Source: Gymnopilus junonius
Lineage: Eukaryota > Basidiomycota > Agaricomycetes > Agaricales > Galerinaceae
Direction: 5' to 3'
Length of the DNA: 64,000 nt
Assembly: GCA_015501075.1 (NCBI GenBank)
Contig: JADNYJ010000032.1
Location: 186,001 to 250,000, forward strand
Shown here: one piece after another, positions 1-15,082 of the stretch
How the letters are laid out: every line of letters starts with the position of its first letter
How positions within the stretch are numbered: the stretch's first letter is position 1
Position numbers and translations under genes: made by a program
The notes under the pieces: generated by a model
Database searches by the model: none
What the model was told of the DNA's origin: nothing
Seen by the model: the letters and a program-made list of their open reading frames with translations, nothing else

Positions 1-1702
1 ATTCTTCTGGCCTATAGAGAGAGAGAGAAGTCAGCAAAGGCTCTCAAAGGTAAAAGGAAGAATCAGGAACTCCGCCATACCTGGTCCAGAGATATTGAAT
101 CCTCTCTCAACTCCACCTTCTGTCTTCCATCGTCCTCTTCCTCATCATCATCATCAAACGCGCTCTTAGGAGGGCCCACACGCATACCACCGAACGCTGC
201 CTTGCCACCCGCCAAAGAGAATGGCGTAGACGCGACGGCTGTGCCAAACACGCTGGCAGTTTTTGGTGCGCCGAAGGCTGCAAAGTCGGTAACGACTTTG
301 CGGGGCGGGGATGCGGGAACAATGGGCGCCCTTGCGGGAGAACCGGGTGGACTCCTTGGCGCTGTTGTGTAAGGTGAAGAGTACGCTGAGCGGGATAAAC
401 TATGTCGGGCCTGTAAGTATTTATCCGTGAAACGCGTCCCATGTACCTGTAGACAAATTAGGTCGGACCATTTCTTTCAAACTCGTTTAATCAACTCACT
501 CTCTTCAGCAACGGTCGTGCTTCTTCCAACGAATGTGCTTGAGTGAATACCGCCACATTATGTTTCGCTTCATCCGACTCCTTGTATATACTCTCAATCA
601 CCACCTTTTTCGTGCTCTCATTCCGTAAGAGAAGCTTTTCATGCAATTCGCGAGCAACATCGTCCACGCTTTCGTTGTTTCCTAAAATCCTTTGGGCTAC
701 AGCATGTCCGACTTCTCGCACGAGCCGTTCCATATCAAGATTCTCTAACACACTTCCTACAATAGCATGTGTCAGCAAGTCAGCTGTTAAAAGGGGGAGC
801 ATGAGCCCTGAGGTAATAGAGGTGAGGGCCTGGTAGAAATCTGTTGCAAACTTGGGGTTGTGATTGATGTAAGTGATTCGAATAACGAGAGTACACAGAG
901 TTAGGAACTCACGGAATATCCGCTTAGTGCAGGCTCGCAAGCCACGAAGAACTGGGACAATAAGAAACCTTAGTTCATGGGGAAATAGATTCAAACGCGA
1001 GATACTTGCAAGTGTTATCCCCCGTTGAGCCATTAACCGCGCCAGTTGCAACGGATCGTTACCGTCGGGAGAACCTTCGTCAAATCCTAAAATATAGAGT
1101 TGAACGGTGTGAGAATCCAAAAAGGCAAAATAACGTGGCTCACCGTCGCCGTACTCGCCAATGCCATGGGGCGGGGCATCGGCAATTAGGACGACCATTT
1201 TGCTAGCATACTGTCTCCAGTCCATATTCAGCGCCTCGGCCAGAGCAGCTGTGACAGCCTCTGGACCATCTCCACCACCTGAAGCATAGAGAGTGGATAG
1301 GTTCTTGTGCACCTGGCTGATATCTGACGAGAAGCCGAAGTTCTTGGTGATGTAGGTGTGATCCTGGGGAGGGTGGTCGCGGAAGGCGACGAGACCGACG
1401 CGGAGGTCTTCGGGGCTCTGCAGCTTCCCGGACTCAAATATGTGGGCGCAGATGGACTCAATGTTCTTGGTAGCAGAAGAGATGTAGGTGCCCTGGCTGC
1501 CTGTGCAGTCCTGGACGAAGACAAGATCCCTATTGTTACGCGCACGATGAGCAAGTTATGTATTGACAGAGATCGCTGAATAAACGTGCAATTGCTTGCG
1601 ATTTGGATCACCTGTGTTTACCGGCTGATTGAGGGCGGGCTGGAGCTGAAAAGCAGGCTGGAGACCGTAACCTGTGGCATCCATGTTCATATCCTCATCC
1701 AT
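1..1702 (-). CDS. vWA-domain protein, VwkA-like (3' end outside window)
   Basis: The spliced protein opens MDEDMNMDATG and enters a von Willebrand A domain with a MIDAS-type DCTGS motif near 1500, then VVLIADAPPHGIGEYGDG near 1190-1140. An intron with donor at GDG|gtgagc restores GFDEGSPDGNDP, and another exon gives FFVACEPALSGYS, the usual order in VwkA-like vWA proteins. No alpha-kinase domain is seen. The C-terminal part is Ser/Pro-rich and acidic (FDDDDEEEDDG). A donor (GTATGG, plus-strand 75-80) and an acceptor (CTATAG, plus-strand 12-17) suggest the gene continues past base 1. The junction between the first exon and the vWA exon has no GT donor in the right phase, so the N-terminus is tentative. 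The biochemical role is unknown. It lies in tandem behind GEM1. Confidence 0.75.
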
Positions 1703-1869
1703 GATAATGAAAGTAGAAAGACAAGAGGTTGATATCGATGAACAAACACGCTCTCGACTGAAATGACTGGTCCGCAATCCAACAGCATTCCCAGATTCGG
1801 ATCTTACACGTCGCTTCTCGGACTTCGGCTTCCCTTATTAGGCAATCTCGGTAGTAAACAACCCCAATT

Positions 1870-4660
<2,791 letters not shown>

Positions 4661-5012
4661 CTGGTAGTGTGGTGCTATTCCTTTCGTCCTTCCTTTATGA
4701 GAGAAGAAGGACAAGTAGATATTGAGAAATGAAATGAAATGGCAATAGAACCGGAGAGCGTTTACTTTCGGCAAGTGAGCAAAATAGAGAGCCACGTGAT
4801 TTGGATACGGATACTCTTTTTGTCACCAAATTACAGCGTCTACTCGTATCTCATGGCGGGTCAATAACGGCCCCGAACTGCCACCTTATATAAGTATATT
4901 CCATATCTATTCCTGCAAACTACCACACAAAGTCTTCTTCCGACAATCAAACCTTCTCATTGCCAAGTGATAGAGCCTATATAACAAGGAACACCTCATC
5001 TGATTCTTGATT
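4661..5012. promoter_or_regulatory. Divergent promoter region, GEM1 / F-box gene
   Basis: These 352 bp separate two divergent start codons. A TATATAA element at 4887-4893 lies about 120 bp before the plus-strand ATG and is the only core promoter element I can point to. No coding sequence is seen. Confidence 0.5.
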
Positions 5013-6714
5013 ATGCTGACCCTTGCCTCCTTACCCGTCGACATCCTCATTCTCATCCTCGAGAACTTGGGAATACACCAGTTTGCTGCACTCTCGCAAA
5101 CATGCCATGCACTCTATGTCATCGTAAGTAGTACTCCATCATGCCAGCGTCATTCAATCTTCTTCATCGTGAACACAGGTATCAGAATATGGCTGGTCAA
5201 CCTACATACGATCCAACCCGCGCCCTTCATACAGCCTGAGCAACGCACGAGCTGCCTGGACTCCCCGCGTCCGCGCAACCTATGACTACATGACTGACTC
5301 TGCATGGACACGTCCAGAATTCATAGCACGTCCACTTTCACGGGTTTGGACGACTAAACTGCAGCCTGTACTAGCTATCAGCCCCACCAGGCTCATTGTA
5401 GGCGCAGGGTCAAACTTGTACTCTTACAAGTTTGGGACAAGTACCTCCTCATCCACTGCACCCCCAGTGATGTTCGAAGGAGCAGTGTCGTTATTGGACA
5501 AACCTGAACGGTCTAGGAATATCACAGCTATTACCTTCATTGAGGATGAAGGGCAGGACCAAACTCTCGATGTAGGTTTTCACGACGGTGCCATCGAACG
5601 CGTTCATTTGGCCATTACCCCACTCGGTCCGGATGAACCGCACATAATGTCCTTCAGTCGATCTAAAATTACTCCCATGCCCAATGGCGATTTCGTGGAG
5701 AGTTTATCATCGGTGTCCGACGTCGTTTTAGCTCTATCCTCAAACGGGCATGCAAGACTGAGTTCCGTTCATTCCATCGATTCCTTATGTTCCCATTCGA
5801 CACCACATCGACAATTGAACTCAAATCTCGTAGCTGGATATCCTACCTATCCCTCCAATCCACCCCATTTGCCGTCTTTGGCACCGCATCCACCACACCA
5901 CTAAATTCCACGCCATCACAGATGGGGGCGAGCTTTCTCAAGGCCCACAGCAATCCTACACACTAAGAAAGCGTCAGGCCTTCCGTTCGACAAACTCCCT
6001 TCGTCCGCCGTATACGGTCTCTCTCGCGGACCTCTCAATTCCCCGTGGGGTGCCTCCCCGCAGATCATTGTATCCGGCTGGTTTGATGGCCAAGTGCGAT
6101 GTTATGACCTCCGATCCTCCTCTCGCGAGTCTCCTTCAAATTCGGACTCAGGCTCGAATTTGTCACCTCTTCGGCCTGTCCTCTCTCTAGCTGATAGGTG
6201 GTCCTATGAGCCTATTTACTCTGTGTCTTGCGGTGGTGGATCAGCGGCACACATTGCAGCAGGCACGGCGCGACATAGCGTAGTCTCTTTTGGGACATTC
6301 GTTCCCCCAGCACTGGTTGGAGTGTCCATGCACCAGGCAATGACCCTTCGCCGGTCTATTCCGTCATCCTCGAAAGCTCTCGTTTCTTTGGAGTTACGCA
6401 AAGTAGACCATTCATATATGATTTCGTAAGTCTTCTCTATTTTCACTTATCTAATCTCCCCTTTGCTTTTTGATCCCCTTGGATTAAATGATTTCCGCTT
6501 CTGATGCCCTGTTCCTTTTCATGGCCTTTTTTGCTAATGCCATTTCCGCTCTGTTCTCTGATGACAGGGACCTGGAGTTTCATTGGACACATACCCGCAG
6601 ATTCCTCATGTTCGAGGCATCGATAATCTCAAGCAGAAGAAAGGCTCGAATCGGGCTACCTATCACGTTTTACGATACGCTCATAATAGCTCTGGCTTGT
6701 GCAACGAGCATTGA
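5013..6714 (+). CDS. F-box protein with WD/propeller-like region; four apparent frameshifts
   Basis: The N-terminus (LASLPVDILILILENLGIH) is an F-box, the Skp1-binding module of SCF ubiquitin ligases. After an intron (donor near 5127, acceptor before VSEYGWS) a long region with WD-type character follows, including IIVSGWFDGQVRCYDLRSSS and FWDIRSPSTGWSVHAPGNDP. A last intron joins IYDF to GPGVSLDTYPQIP, and the protein ends AHNSSGLCNEH before TGA 6712-6714. The conserved reading passes through frames 1, 3, 2 and 1 between about 5760 and 5945 and shifts again at the TTTT run near 6290. Each step looks like one missing base, three of them at short C or T runs. It is either a young pseudogene or a locus with consensus errors. 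Substrate unknown. Confidence 0.7.
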
Positions 6715-7529
6715 TTGGAGGGAACTTTGCTTCTCGTATGCCAGCACGGAACATATACGGTTAGCCAAGGGTGCTTGATCTGTGTTGCAAGTGCTAGTGG
6801 CACACACATACGAGTAATCCTTTGTATCTACTTGACCTTACGACATTTTACCTCCATACTGCAGTTGTCTAATTACGAGAAATTTGTCTTGTAATTTGCG
6901 CCGTCCTGGAATTTCTGGCTTGGAAGAATGTCTCTCATAAGCGGAAAATATTGAATTCGGCATATCTTAGCTTCTCTGTTAATATTATGTTGATTATACT
7001 CAAGTTCTGCCAAGAAGCTTGAAGACAAGGAAATAGAAACATAAGTATCACAAGGCCTGTACTATATCAAAGCCTTCCATCTGACAGTCAAACAAATACG
7101 ATAATTAGCCTTCACTGGAGTCACCAGATGATGTTATTGCACTTCCAAGTAACTTCTCTGAGTCTTCGACAACTCTTGAAGACCGTTTACGCGTTCACGG
7201 TTCATGTTCAAAGACGGCGGGCCGTTCATGCAGCAGGCCCCATGAGGTCACTCACGGTCAGTTCTGATCGACGTCCCTTGCAACCTCCCCACATCCGTCT
7301 AATGTACATCCCAGTTCTTCAACGAAGTCGGTACTTCCTTCTCTTCAGCATGCTGAGACCCCCACGTGAGCCTCTTCTCGCAATTCCGGATGACCCCCGC
7401 TGTTCAACCAAACCTTCTGACCTGCGAACCACCTGTCCACAGGGCTGTGGAGAGAGCTTCTGAACGGTTCTCTGAATCTGGATTTCAAATCACCTGCCGC
7501 TACACCACCACACTCAGATGGAAGTGACG
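6715..7529. other. Intergenic, no gene recognised
   Basis: Between the F-box stop and the GH27 promoter I see only short chance reading frames without family motifs. The distal part probably holds the upstream regulatory sequence of the alpha-galactosidase gene. Confidence 0.5.
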
Positions 7530-7537
7530 TATATATA
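7530..7537 (+). promoter_or_regulatory. TATA element of the GH27 gene
   Basis: A TATATATA run lies about 52 bp upstream of the GH27 start codon at 7590, a normal place for a TATA box in a highly inducible fungal secreted-enzyme gene. This is inferred from position only. Confidence 0.45.
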
Positions 7538-7589
7538 TCCAACGAGTCAGCTCGGAATCATGGCAAGGACCATATTCCGATTCTGAGTC

Positions 7590-9616
7590 ATGCTCAAGAG
7601 TGCTTTCTTCAGCTTTGCATCGCTTGCTGCTTTGAATGCAGTCAGTGGACAGACTCCGGCAGATGTAACTGTCAGTGCACCTACTCAGACGCCAACGAAA
7701 GCTGTTGGCAAATTGCCCGCTCTGGGGTAAGCCTTGCTATATGTTACACAGAATTATAAACCGGGCCCTGACCTTTCATCTATTTAGCTGGAATTCCTGG
7801 AACGCGTATGGATGTGGTAAGGAATTTTATGGTCCTCAAGCTCAATTCATGTGTTTTGAAGAATATTTGACATAGACATTGACGAGAGCAAGTTCCTTGA
7901 CGCCGCAAACCAATTCATTTCTCTTGGGCTCAAAGACGCAGGTTACGAATACGTCAATATCGATGTCAGCATCCTTCCACCCATTTGTTGAGGTCCCAAT
8001 TTCTCATATTTTTTTATCTCCAGGATTGCTGGTCTAATAAGGACGGACGAAATCCAACCACAAACCGGATTGTCCCAAATGCAACCAGGTTTCCGAACGG
8101 AATAGACGGGCTCGCAACCGAAGTTCACAACCTAGGCCTCAAGTTTGGAATATACAGGTTTTTTTTTGTTTGTCGCGCTTTCTGAAATCGGCATGACTGA
8201 AATTCTTCCAGCGATGCTGGAACGCAAACTTGTGCTGGATACCCAGCTTCATTAGGCAACGAAGCCATCGACGCGGCCACTTTCGACGAGTGGGGCATTG
8301 ATTATTTGAAATATGGTGCATAGTCTTGAGCTGCTCTATACGTCTTGATCTTAACTTAATCCTTTCTCTTCCAAGATAATTGTAATGTCCCTGCCAATTG
8401 GACTGATGCTCCAGTGGGTCTTAGCTTTTAAAGCATGTCAATGCACGACTTACGCCTTTGGTTCAGACTCCCCCGGACAACGATTGGTAGTGAGTAAAAA
8501 GCATGCTTCTGGCGGCCCTCTATTCTATCCCTGATATCTTTTGGTATATCCAGCAATTCCAACTCGTCCATTCGCTATCGACAAATGACGTGAGTGATAA
8601 TATATTCCGCCCGCACTCTGTATGTCGACCTCGTTTGTGAAGTGCCGCTCTCGACAGCGTGTCTCGTCCAATTGAATTCTCTCTCTGCATCTGGGGAGAT
8701 GCCAACGTCTGGGAGTGGGGTGCAAAAGTTGTAAGTGTCCAGTTCAAATAATTCACCAAATTTAGACACAGCTCATGACTTCCTCTGCATGTGTGTCTAA
8801 TTAGGGTCACTCTTGGAGAATCAGCGGCGATGCGACGTATGTCTTGATTCAATGCCAATTAGTCTTTGGATTCACGGAGACTTCCTAGCCCAGAATGGAG
8901 CTTCATAACTAGTGTTATTGCTCAGAATGTCGGCATCTCGGAGTATATCAACTTTTACGCCCACAATGACATGGACATGATGGAAATTGGTGAGTGAATG
9001 GGTGCTCTCATCTAGTTGGTATCGCGTTCACCATCTTCACGCACAGGAAATGGTGCTTTGACTATTGAGGAACAACGATCTCACTTCGCTGCCTGGGCAT
9101 TCCTGAAGAGCCCAATTTTATTGTATGTGGTTCCTTGATTTCAGCCACTTGCCCATGCTCATTTGCCTTTGTAGAGGGACGGATGTAAGACTTCCCTTTC
9201 CTCTGACCAGATCCTGAATAGCTCATATGCAATTTAAACAGCTGAGCAAGCTCAACTCAACTCAACTGGCCATCATAAAAAACGCAGAATTGCTTGCCTT
9301 CCACCAAGATCCCAAGGTCGGAACTCCAGCAAAACCGTTCACCGCTTTCTCTAGCATGCCATCTACATCGCCTCCTGAGTACTATGCTGGCACATCTACC
9401 AAGGGGACCCACGTCTTCATCCTCAACACCTCTAACGTCACTGAGACGAAGAAATTCAAGTTCTCTAATGTTCCAGGTCTGGGCACATCAGGGCATTTCA
9501 GACTGCACAATATGTGGACTGGAGCTGATCTTGCTGGCACACATTCAGCCTCCTCGACGTTCTCCGTTAGTGTTGCTCCCCATGACACTGTTGCATACCA
9601 CATTTCCAAAGCCTGA
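7590..9616 (+). CDS. Secreted GH27 alpha-galactosidase
   Basis: The enzyme hydrolyses terminal alpha-1,6-galactose from galactomannans and raffinose-type sugars outside the cell. A signal peptide ([20 protein letters not shown]) precedes the catalytic barrel. Splicing many short introns gives the GH27 landmarks: [51 protein letters not shown] with the nucleophile Asp, [43 protein letters not shown] with the expected acid/base Asp, and [13 protein letters not shown]. The last exon carries the C-terminal beta domain and ends VAYHISKA before TGA 9614-9616. Every conserved block is present, so the enzyme should be active. The gene converges on the RasGEF gene with 378 bp between the stops. Confidence 0.93.
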
Positions 9617-9994
9617 GCATTGTTTTGTATTTTTCGATCATAACTGGATTGTCTGATGATTTTTTGACAAGTCCTAAGGAGGGATTTTTGTAGTATTTGA
9701 ACGAACTATTTCATAAATGAAAGACTAGTTCATTATCAAGGATCTCAGTCTCAGATGCTACAGTGGTAGAAAAACACAAGCAGATATGGGTGTAATGGTA
9801 GATGCAATAATTGAAACATTGAAAACAAATCTGTGTAGACAAACACGTAAGACAGACCCAAACCGAAAAGAAAGAGAGAAGTCGAAAGGAAGGTCATTAC
9901 AATGATAACTGGAGATACAAAGAAAGATAGCCCGCGGAAGAAGAAGAAGAAGAAAATAAGTTAAATCAAAGGCGCAGGCGCGCAATGTCCAAGG
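9617..9994. other. Convergent 3' intergenic region
   Basis: This stretch lies between the stops of the GH27 gene and the RasGEF gene. It is A-rich on the plus strand (purine runs near 9860-9960) and should hold both 3' UTRs. I see no gene. Confidence 0.5.
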
Positions 9995-12900
9995 CTATGA
10001 CGCAGCCTGAGAACGTGTTGCCCAGTTGAATAATTGCCGCATATCGCTGACAGGAGGGTTATCGGCAGGCTGTTTGGGTTCCACCAAAAGACTGAAGATA
10101 CATTAGCCATAAAGACGATCAAGAGAGTGACACCGGCCTACCTGCGACGGTAGAGGTCTTGAAGGTCTCCGTGGTGCTTTGAATTTTCGAAAGCAACGTT
10201 GAGATATTCTTGTACCTCTGGTATCGCTTTGAGATTGTAAGGAGATTGGAAGCGTTGCATATCTAACCCATGATAGTCAGGACACAAGGGACGGCCAAAT
10301 CACGGCCAACATACCTTGGACGATCCTAGCAAGCTTGTGGTACTTGTTGAAATTGAGCAATTTCTTTCTCGGATCGGTGGGAGATGCTCGATGTGAAGGA
10401 TTACCTTCTCGACAGAATGTAACGTCAGTCAGGTACAGGCCTGCAAAGTGGTCAGTGATTTATTAAAAGCAAAGAAACTTTCAAGCAAGCCTTACCCAAA
10501 AACGGCACAGCGGGAGGAGCTGTGTTACGTAGTTTACTGCGATATTCGTGGTAATTCCGGCTGTGATCAGCCAACCTTCTGAGCGATTCTAGTTGGGCTT
10601 TGTACTTTTGAGGTAGACCCTATAAAAAGGAACTCGTAAAATGGATCACAATGCCTAAGCCGAGAAATAACCCACGTTCCATGTCAGACGCAAACGAGAA
10701 ATGACAGATGAATCTAGAGCGGCCAAGATTGATCGTGAGGTGCTGAAGTTGTTCAATCCTGTGCAACGCTGTGAGACAAAAGTTAGTATAGTCATTTCTT
10801 AGGAGAACATAACGCGTACATCGGCAACTTTGACAAAGAACTTCACAAGGAGCGTCCGCTTCTTGATGTCAGGCTCGTTCAGAATACTCTCTGCAACCCA
10901 GCCTGTAATGACAGTGCTCAATGAGCTGACAGCTCTCACATTCACTGGGGGCGTAGCTCCTTCTTGTCCACTTTCCAGGATTTCTTCTGGCTGAATGGCG
11001 CAGTACAGATGGCATTCCATGATGGTCAACTGGCGAGCAAGCTCCAGGGCGTCGAAGTCAGTGATCACAATGTTGCTGAAGTCCTTCTTTCTAAGCGCAA
11101 CGAGGAGCGTCTTAGTCATTGTAGGCCGAGGAATTTCAGTGGTTGGCGTGATAGCAGTTGGAGGATTAATGGACATTCCGGGATCGCGGGTTCGGTCTGC
11201 TTTTGGACTGATATTGAGGTCTGACGACTGCTTACGCATATTTAAGAGGTCCAAGATACGAGATGCAGGACCAGGAAACAGCGTAGCTAGACCATCGCGA
11301 GTAAAAGTTGTCAAAGCCGCCAGTGCAACATCATCCACTCCCGGCCGCCAATAAAGCTCAACCCACATTTTGATGAAGTTTGATACTCGCAGCCGTACTG
11401 GAATACCCTTCCGTTGTTGCCATAAGTGAAGGTCCTCGTTCGAGATACCTAGTGGGGGCAAGAGATTGTATCGGTAGATAACGGCGTCAACAAGGTCTGA
11501 AGGAGAGGAAAACAGTCTGAAAGTGAGGAAGAAGACAGCAGCAAAAGCTGGGTCGACAATGCTATCATGCGGAGTCATCTTCTCGACCAGGACATCCATT
11601 GTCGCACCCACTAGATGCCCTTCACTATTATATGCAACATCATCCAATGCATAATCATGGCCAAACATCCACGAAGAAGGGTCCTGTGCAAATTCAGGAA
11701 TCGACTCCATAGGAAGGCTTGGTAGTTCTCCGCGGATAATCTTCTCTCCCAAGTCATTGGCCGGATGGTGTCCACGGGCACTACCTTCCCAAGTTGTGCC
11801 ATCATCGTCCGTATGAGCAAATGAAGTCGGAGAAGCCAAGTCCGGTTCCACTGGGGTGGAAGATAAGATAATGGGAGGTGGACGCTCTGGTTGACGCTCT
11901 TCGTCCGGGGAGGTCGCACGTGTATCCTCAGAGGGCACATACGAGGACTTCGAGGTGTTGCTGACATCAGAACCGGAAGAAATTTCCCGAGATCGTTGGA
12001 TTGGTGAAGGGGTCTGAGCTTGAATAGTAAGGTCTTCATCTTCCATCCCATTCAGGTGGAAACCGCTAGGAACAACACCCAAGTTGGCTGTAGATCTCAC
12101 AGCAGCAGCCGACGTCAGAGATTTCATAGGAGTAAATGGATGGGAGTTCACTTCATCGAAATCCGGTAGGTTAACGATGAAAGATTTGTCGGCAGCAGAC
12201 CTGTTCAAGCATACCTTAACGGCTGCAACGCAGTCTGCTCCGGCCTTTAATGCCGCAGTGGCCGATCGAAGAAGAACTTGCTTTTCCTCTTCTTCCGACA
12301 TCGTTGGTGGAAGAGAGAGAGTCAGTAGCCGGACAGACTCGGCTAACGCACTGGTTACATTATACAAGCCCTCCTTCGCAGACCTAAGATTCCCAACACG
12401 GTTTAAAGGAATGTCAGGGTGTTGCATAACAGCTTCCACAAGTGTCAGAAGCTTGCAGACCATGTCCACAATCTCCTTTACAAGGTCATACAAGACACCA
12501 GTACTAGAAGCATATGAAGTGCGGGAATGAGAATGGGCATGCCCAATAAAAGCGGCGATCGTTGAAAGATAATGGTCATGAGTGAACCGGAGAGCATCCA
12601 TAACTTGAGCCGCGGTTGATGGTCCACGGGGAAAAGGAGGTGGAGAGCTCGGTATCGAGTCTTGTGATGAGATGGAGGAGTTCGACGAGATACTGTCTAT
12701 CGAAGGTCCTGACTTATGGCCCTTGTGCTCACGATCGCGCAGAAGATATTGCTCCTGTTTTGCGCGGGCCAAAGATTTTGACAAACCAGGACTGCTGGGA
12801 GGATCAGGCGGACGCTCTCTTGAACGAGGGCCTGCAATGCGTGCACCTGGCCTGGACATGATGGCATGAGGATTACGTCCTCTATGCTGCGTTGGTGTCC

Positions 12901-14093
12901 TCGTGGGGGAGTCCGCACTTCCATCTTCCTGACTGTCAATATAAGCTTGACCACTTGCAGAACCAGGAGTTGCTGTTCGAACAGCGTCTTGGTCTTCCGG
13001 AAGCTCTACCCCGCACTTAATGGCAATAGTAAGAAATGTGCGCACGTGAGAGAACACCTGGGCACCAAGCCTCAACATGTTGTCCACTTCTAGTTCCCGT
13101 GCGTCTCCCTCCAAGCCAGTGTCAGATGCTTTCTTTGCCTGCGCGACCAGAGCCGCAAGGATAGTCAAGATTTTCTTACGCGCATCTGACAGCTCGGGAA
13201 AGCGCTGAAGCACCGGAGCGTCACGTTGGAGTGTTTCTGTTGAGGCCAGAATGGATCGAACACAGGAAATGATACAAGCAGTTGACGGTTGGAAATGAGC
13301 AACGCGATTTGAGCGTACAGCGTTCTGCAGAAGGGAAAGACCATGCAATAAAGGTACCATGAGAGGTGGGCAATATGGATCATCCTCTTTATCTGCTTCC
13401 AAAGGGTCTGTTATGGACAGTTCATGTTCATGTCCATTATGGAGTGGTTGACTTTTGGACGCAATTGTAGCCCATGATGTTGCGGAAGAAGAAGATTGGG
13501 TATAAGTATGTCCTCGGTTAGCCTATATCATGATCAGAATTATGTGGTTTGATCATCAAAATTACAAGGCTTACGGATCGCATTCCTAATGGCTCTTCCT
13601 CCGTCAGAGATGTTATTTCCATGTTACTGACGTAATTACTCGGGAACCACCCTCTACGCCCTTCCAATTCACCATCCCACCAACCGCTTTGATCTCGGCT
13701 CAATACATGAATGACCTGACCGGCACGAAAAGATAGACACGTTGTATTCTGAGGAGGAGGGACGTAATCGTGCAGCGCGAGAACGTATTCCTGACCAAAG
13801 CGGACCGTTTCTTCAATTGCTGGGCTCGCAGAGCGAGAGCGCGACCTTGACCTTGAATTTGGTAAGGAAAGAGATGTCGTAGATGCATTAGTCGATGAAG
13901 AAGTGGGTGAAACGATAGAAAGTGAGGAGGTCGTAGATGCGTTGGAGACACTGCGTCCCCGCTGCTGGATACCATGACTAGGTCCTGCTGGTCGGAAAGA
14001 CGGTGAAATGCTCCGTTGACGAACGTGTGTTTTAACGGATGATGGACCTGCAGTCATTCCGATGGTCGTGTCTATGGCGAGGCGGGAATGCAT
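9995..14093 (-). CDS. Cdc25-type Ras guanine-nucleotide exchange factor with SH3 domain
   Basis: This protein should load Ras with GTP at the membrane, upstream of cAMP and MAPK signalling. The N-terminus is Ser-rich, then an SH3 domain spans about 13800-13600 (YVLALHDYVPPPQ, GWWDGELEGRRGWFPSNYV). A long linker with poly-Ser and Arg/Pro stretches follows. Next comes a RasGEF_N module (LVGATMDVLVEKMTPHDS near 11600), then the Cdc25 homology domain beginning ITDFDALELARQLTIMECHL and continuing over several exons at 10800-9995 (FLGLYLTDVTFCREGNPS). It ends FNWATRSQAAS before TAG 9995-9997. SH3 plus RasGEF_N plus RasGEF matches fungal Cdc25. The main middle exon is unusually long at about 2.6 kb. 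The start at 14093 is the first ATG before the Ser-rich stretch, and an upstream exon cannot be excluded. Confidence 0.9.
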
Positions 14094-15082
14094 GTAGGAA
14101 ATGTAAACCTGACGCCATATGATCATCAAGGATCAGGCATAGGTACAGACAAGATCGAAAAGGCGGGGCAGGCGCACCAAAAAAAAATCAAATGGATTCC
14201 ACAATCCACAAATCTCTAGCCAAATGCGCAAGTGAGCCACAAGTCCGGAGAAGGATAGAGATTCGATAAAATGAGCGCTAAGGGGTATGTCAGGGGCGAG
14301 TCCAGTCTTTGCAACAGGAACAAAGGGTATTATGAATCCGGTATTGGTCCACGATAAGACGCGATTAATGTAGTCTGGGTTGAGAGAAGGATAGATTGGT
14401 TGTGAATTAGGGAATATAGCGAGAAATACAGTGTTCGTTCCGCGCGAGATGGGTAAAATTGTGAAGGTTGAAAAGCCGAAAAGAAGAAGAGACTTTTACA
14501 GGGGCTACAACGGAGGTATAGGCGCGAAAAGAAAGAAAAAGAGGGCCAGATGGCCTGAGCTATGTCGCCCGCGAGTGCGAGATACTTACCAAGTTCAGTG
14601 AGCCAGTGCCGACCAACTCAACTCCAGCACAACAACGCCAAACACCGTCCTCACAATCCCTGGCCGACTTGTATTTCCTTTGAAGTCCCGCAGAATCCTT
14701 GGCCATTACCCTGGGACAGTCTTTCTGGCCTCAAGTCCTTTCAGCTCATATTAATCAATTAAGTGCAAGGTACCTACCATAGTACATGCAGAAGAAGCCA
14801 TCATTTGATCCGACTCTACACCCCTTTTCTCTCTCCGTTTATCATGGCTGCATGTCTGCGCTTTACACGAAGGGCAAGTCATCGAAGGCTATCGCGTCTC
14901 TATTTCGACTCGTTTGACCATATACATTGTAGGTCTGGCAATCTTTCATCGAAAATAAAGGTAGCCGTTATTTTTCTTGAATTTCAGAATCGTTCTCAGT
15001 GCTGTAATTTAGGCCATGACGCGCAGTGTTTCCCAAACGTAGGATGAATCTCACATTGTAAGATATTGCGAAAGCATGCTGA
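14094..15082. other. Divergent intergenic region plus unresolved 5' exon(s) of the thioesterase gene
   Basis: About 1 kb separates the RasGEF start from the first thioesterase exon I can read. The RasGEF-proximal half is probably promoter and 5' UTR. The 5' end of the thioesterase gene must lie in the distal half, but no convincing start exon could be fixed. Confidence 0.4.

Noticed and set aside
12084..12530. Plus-strand frames inside the RasGEF gene
   Set aside because: The minus strand is a continuous 2.6 kb exon with RasGEF context; plus-strand frames have no motif.
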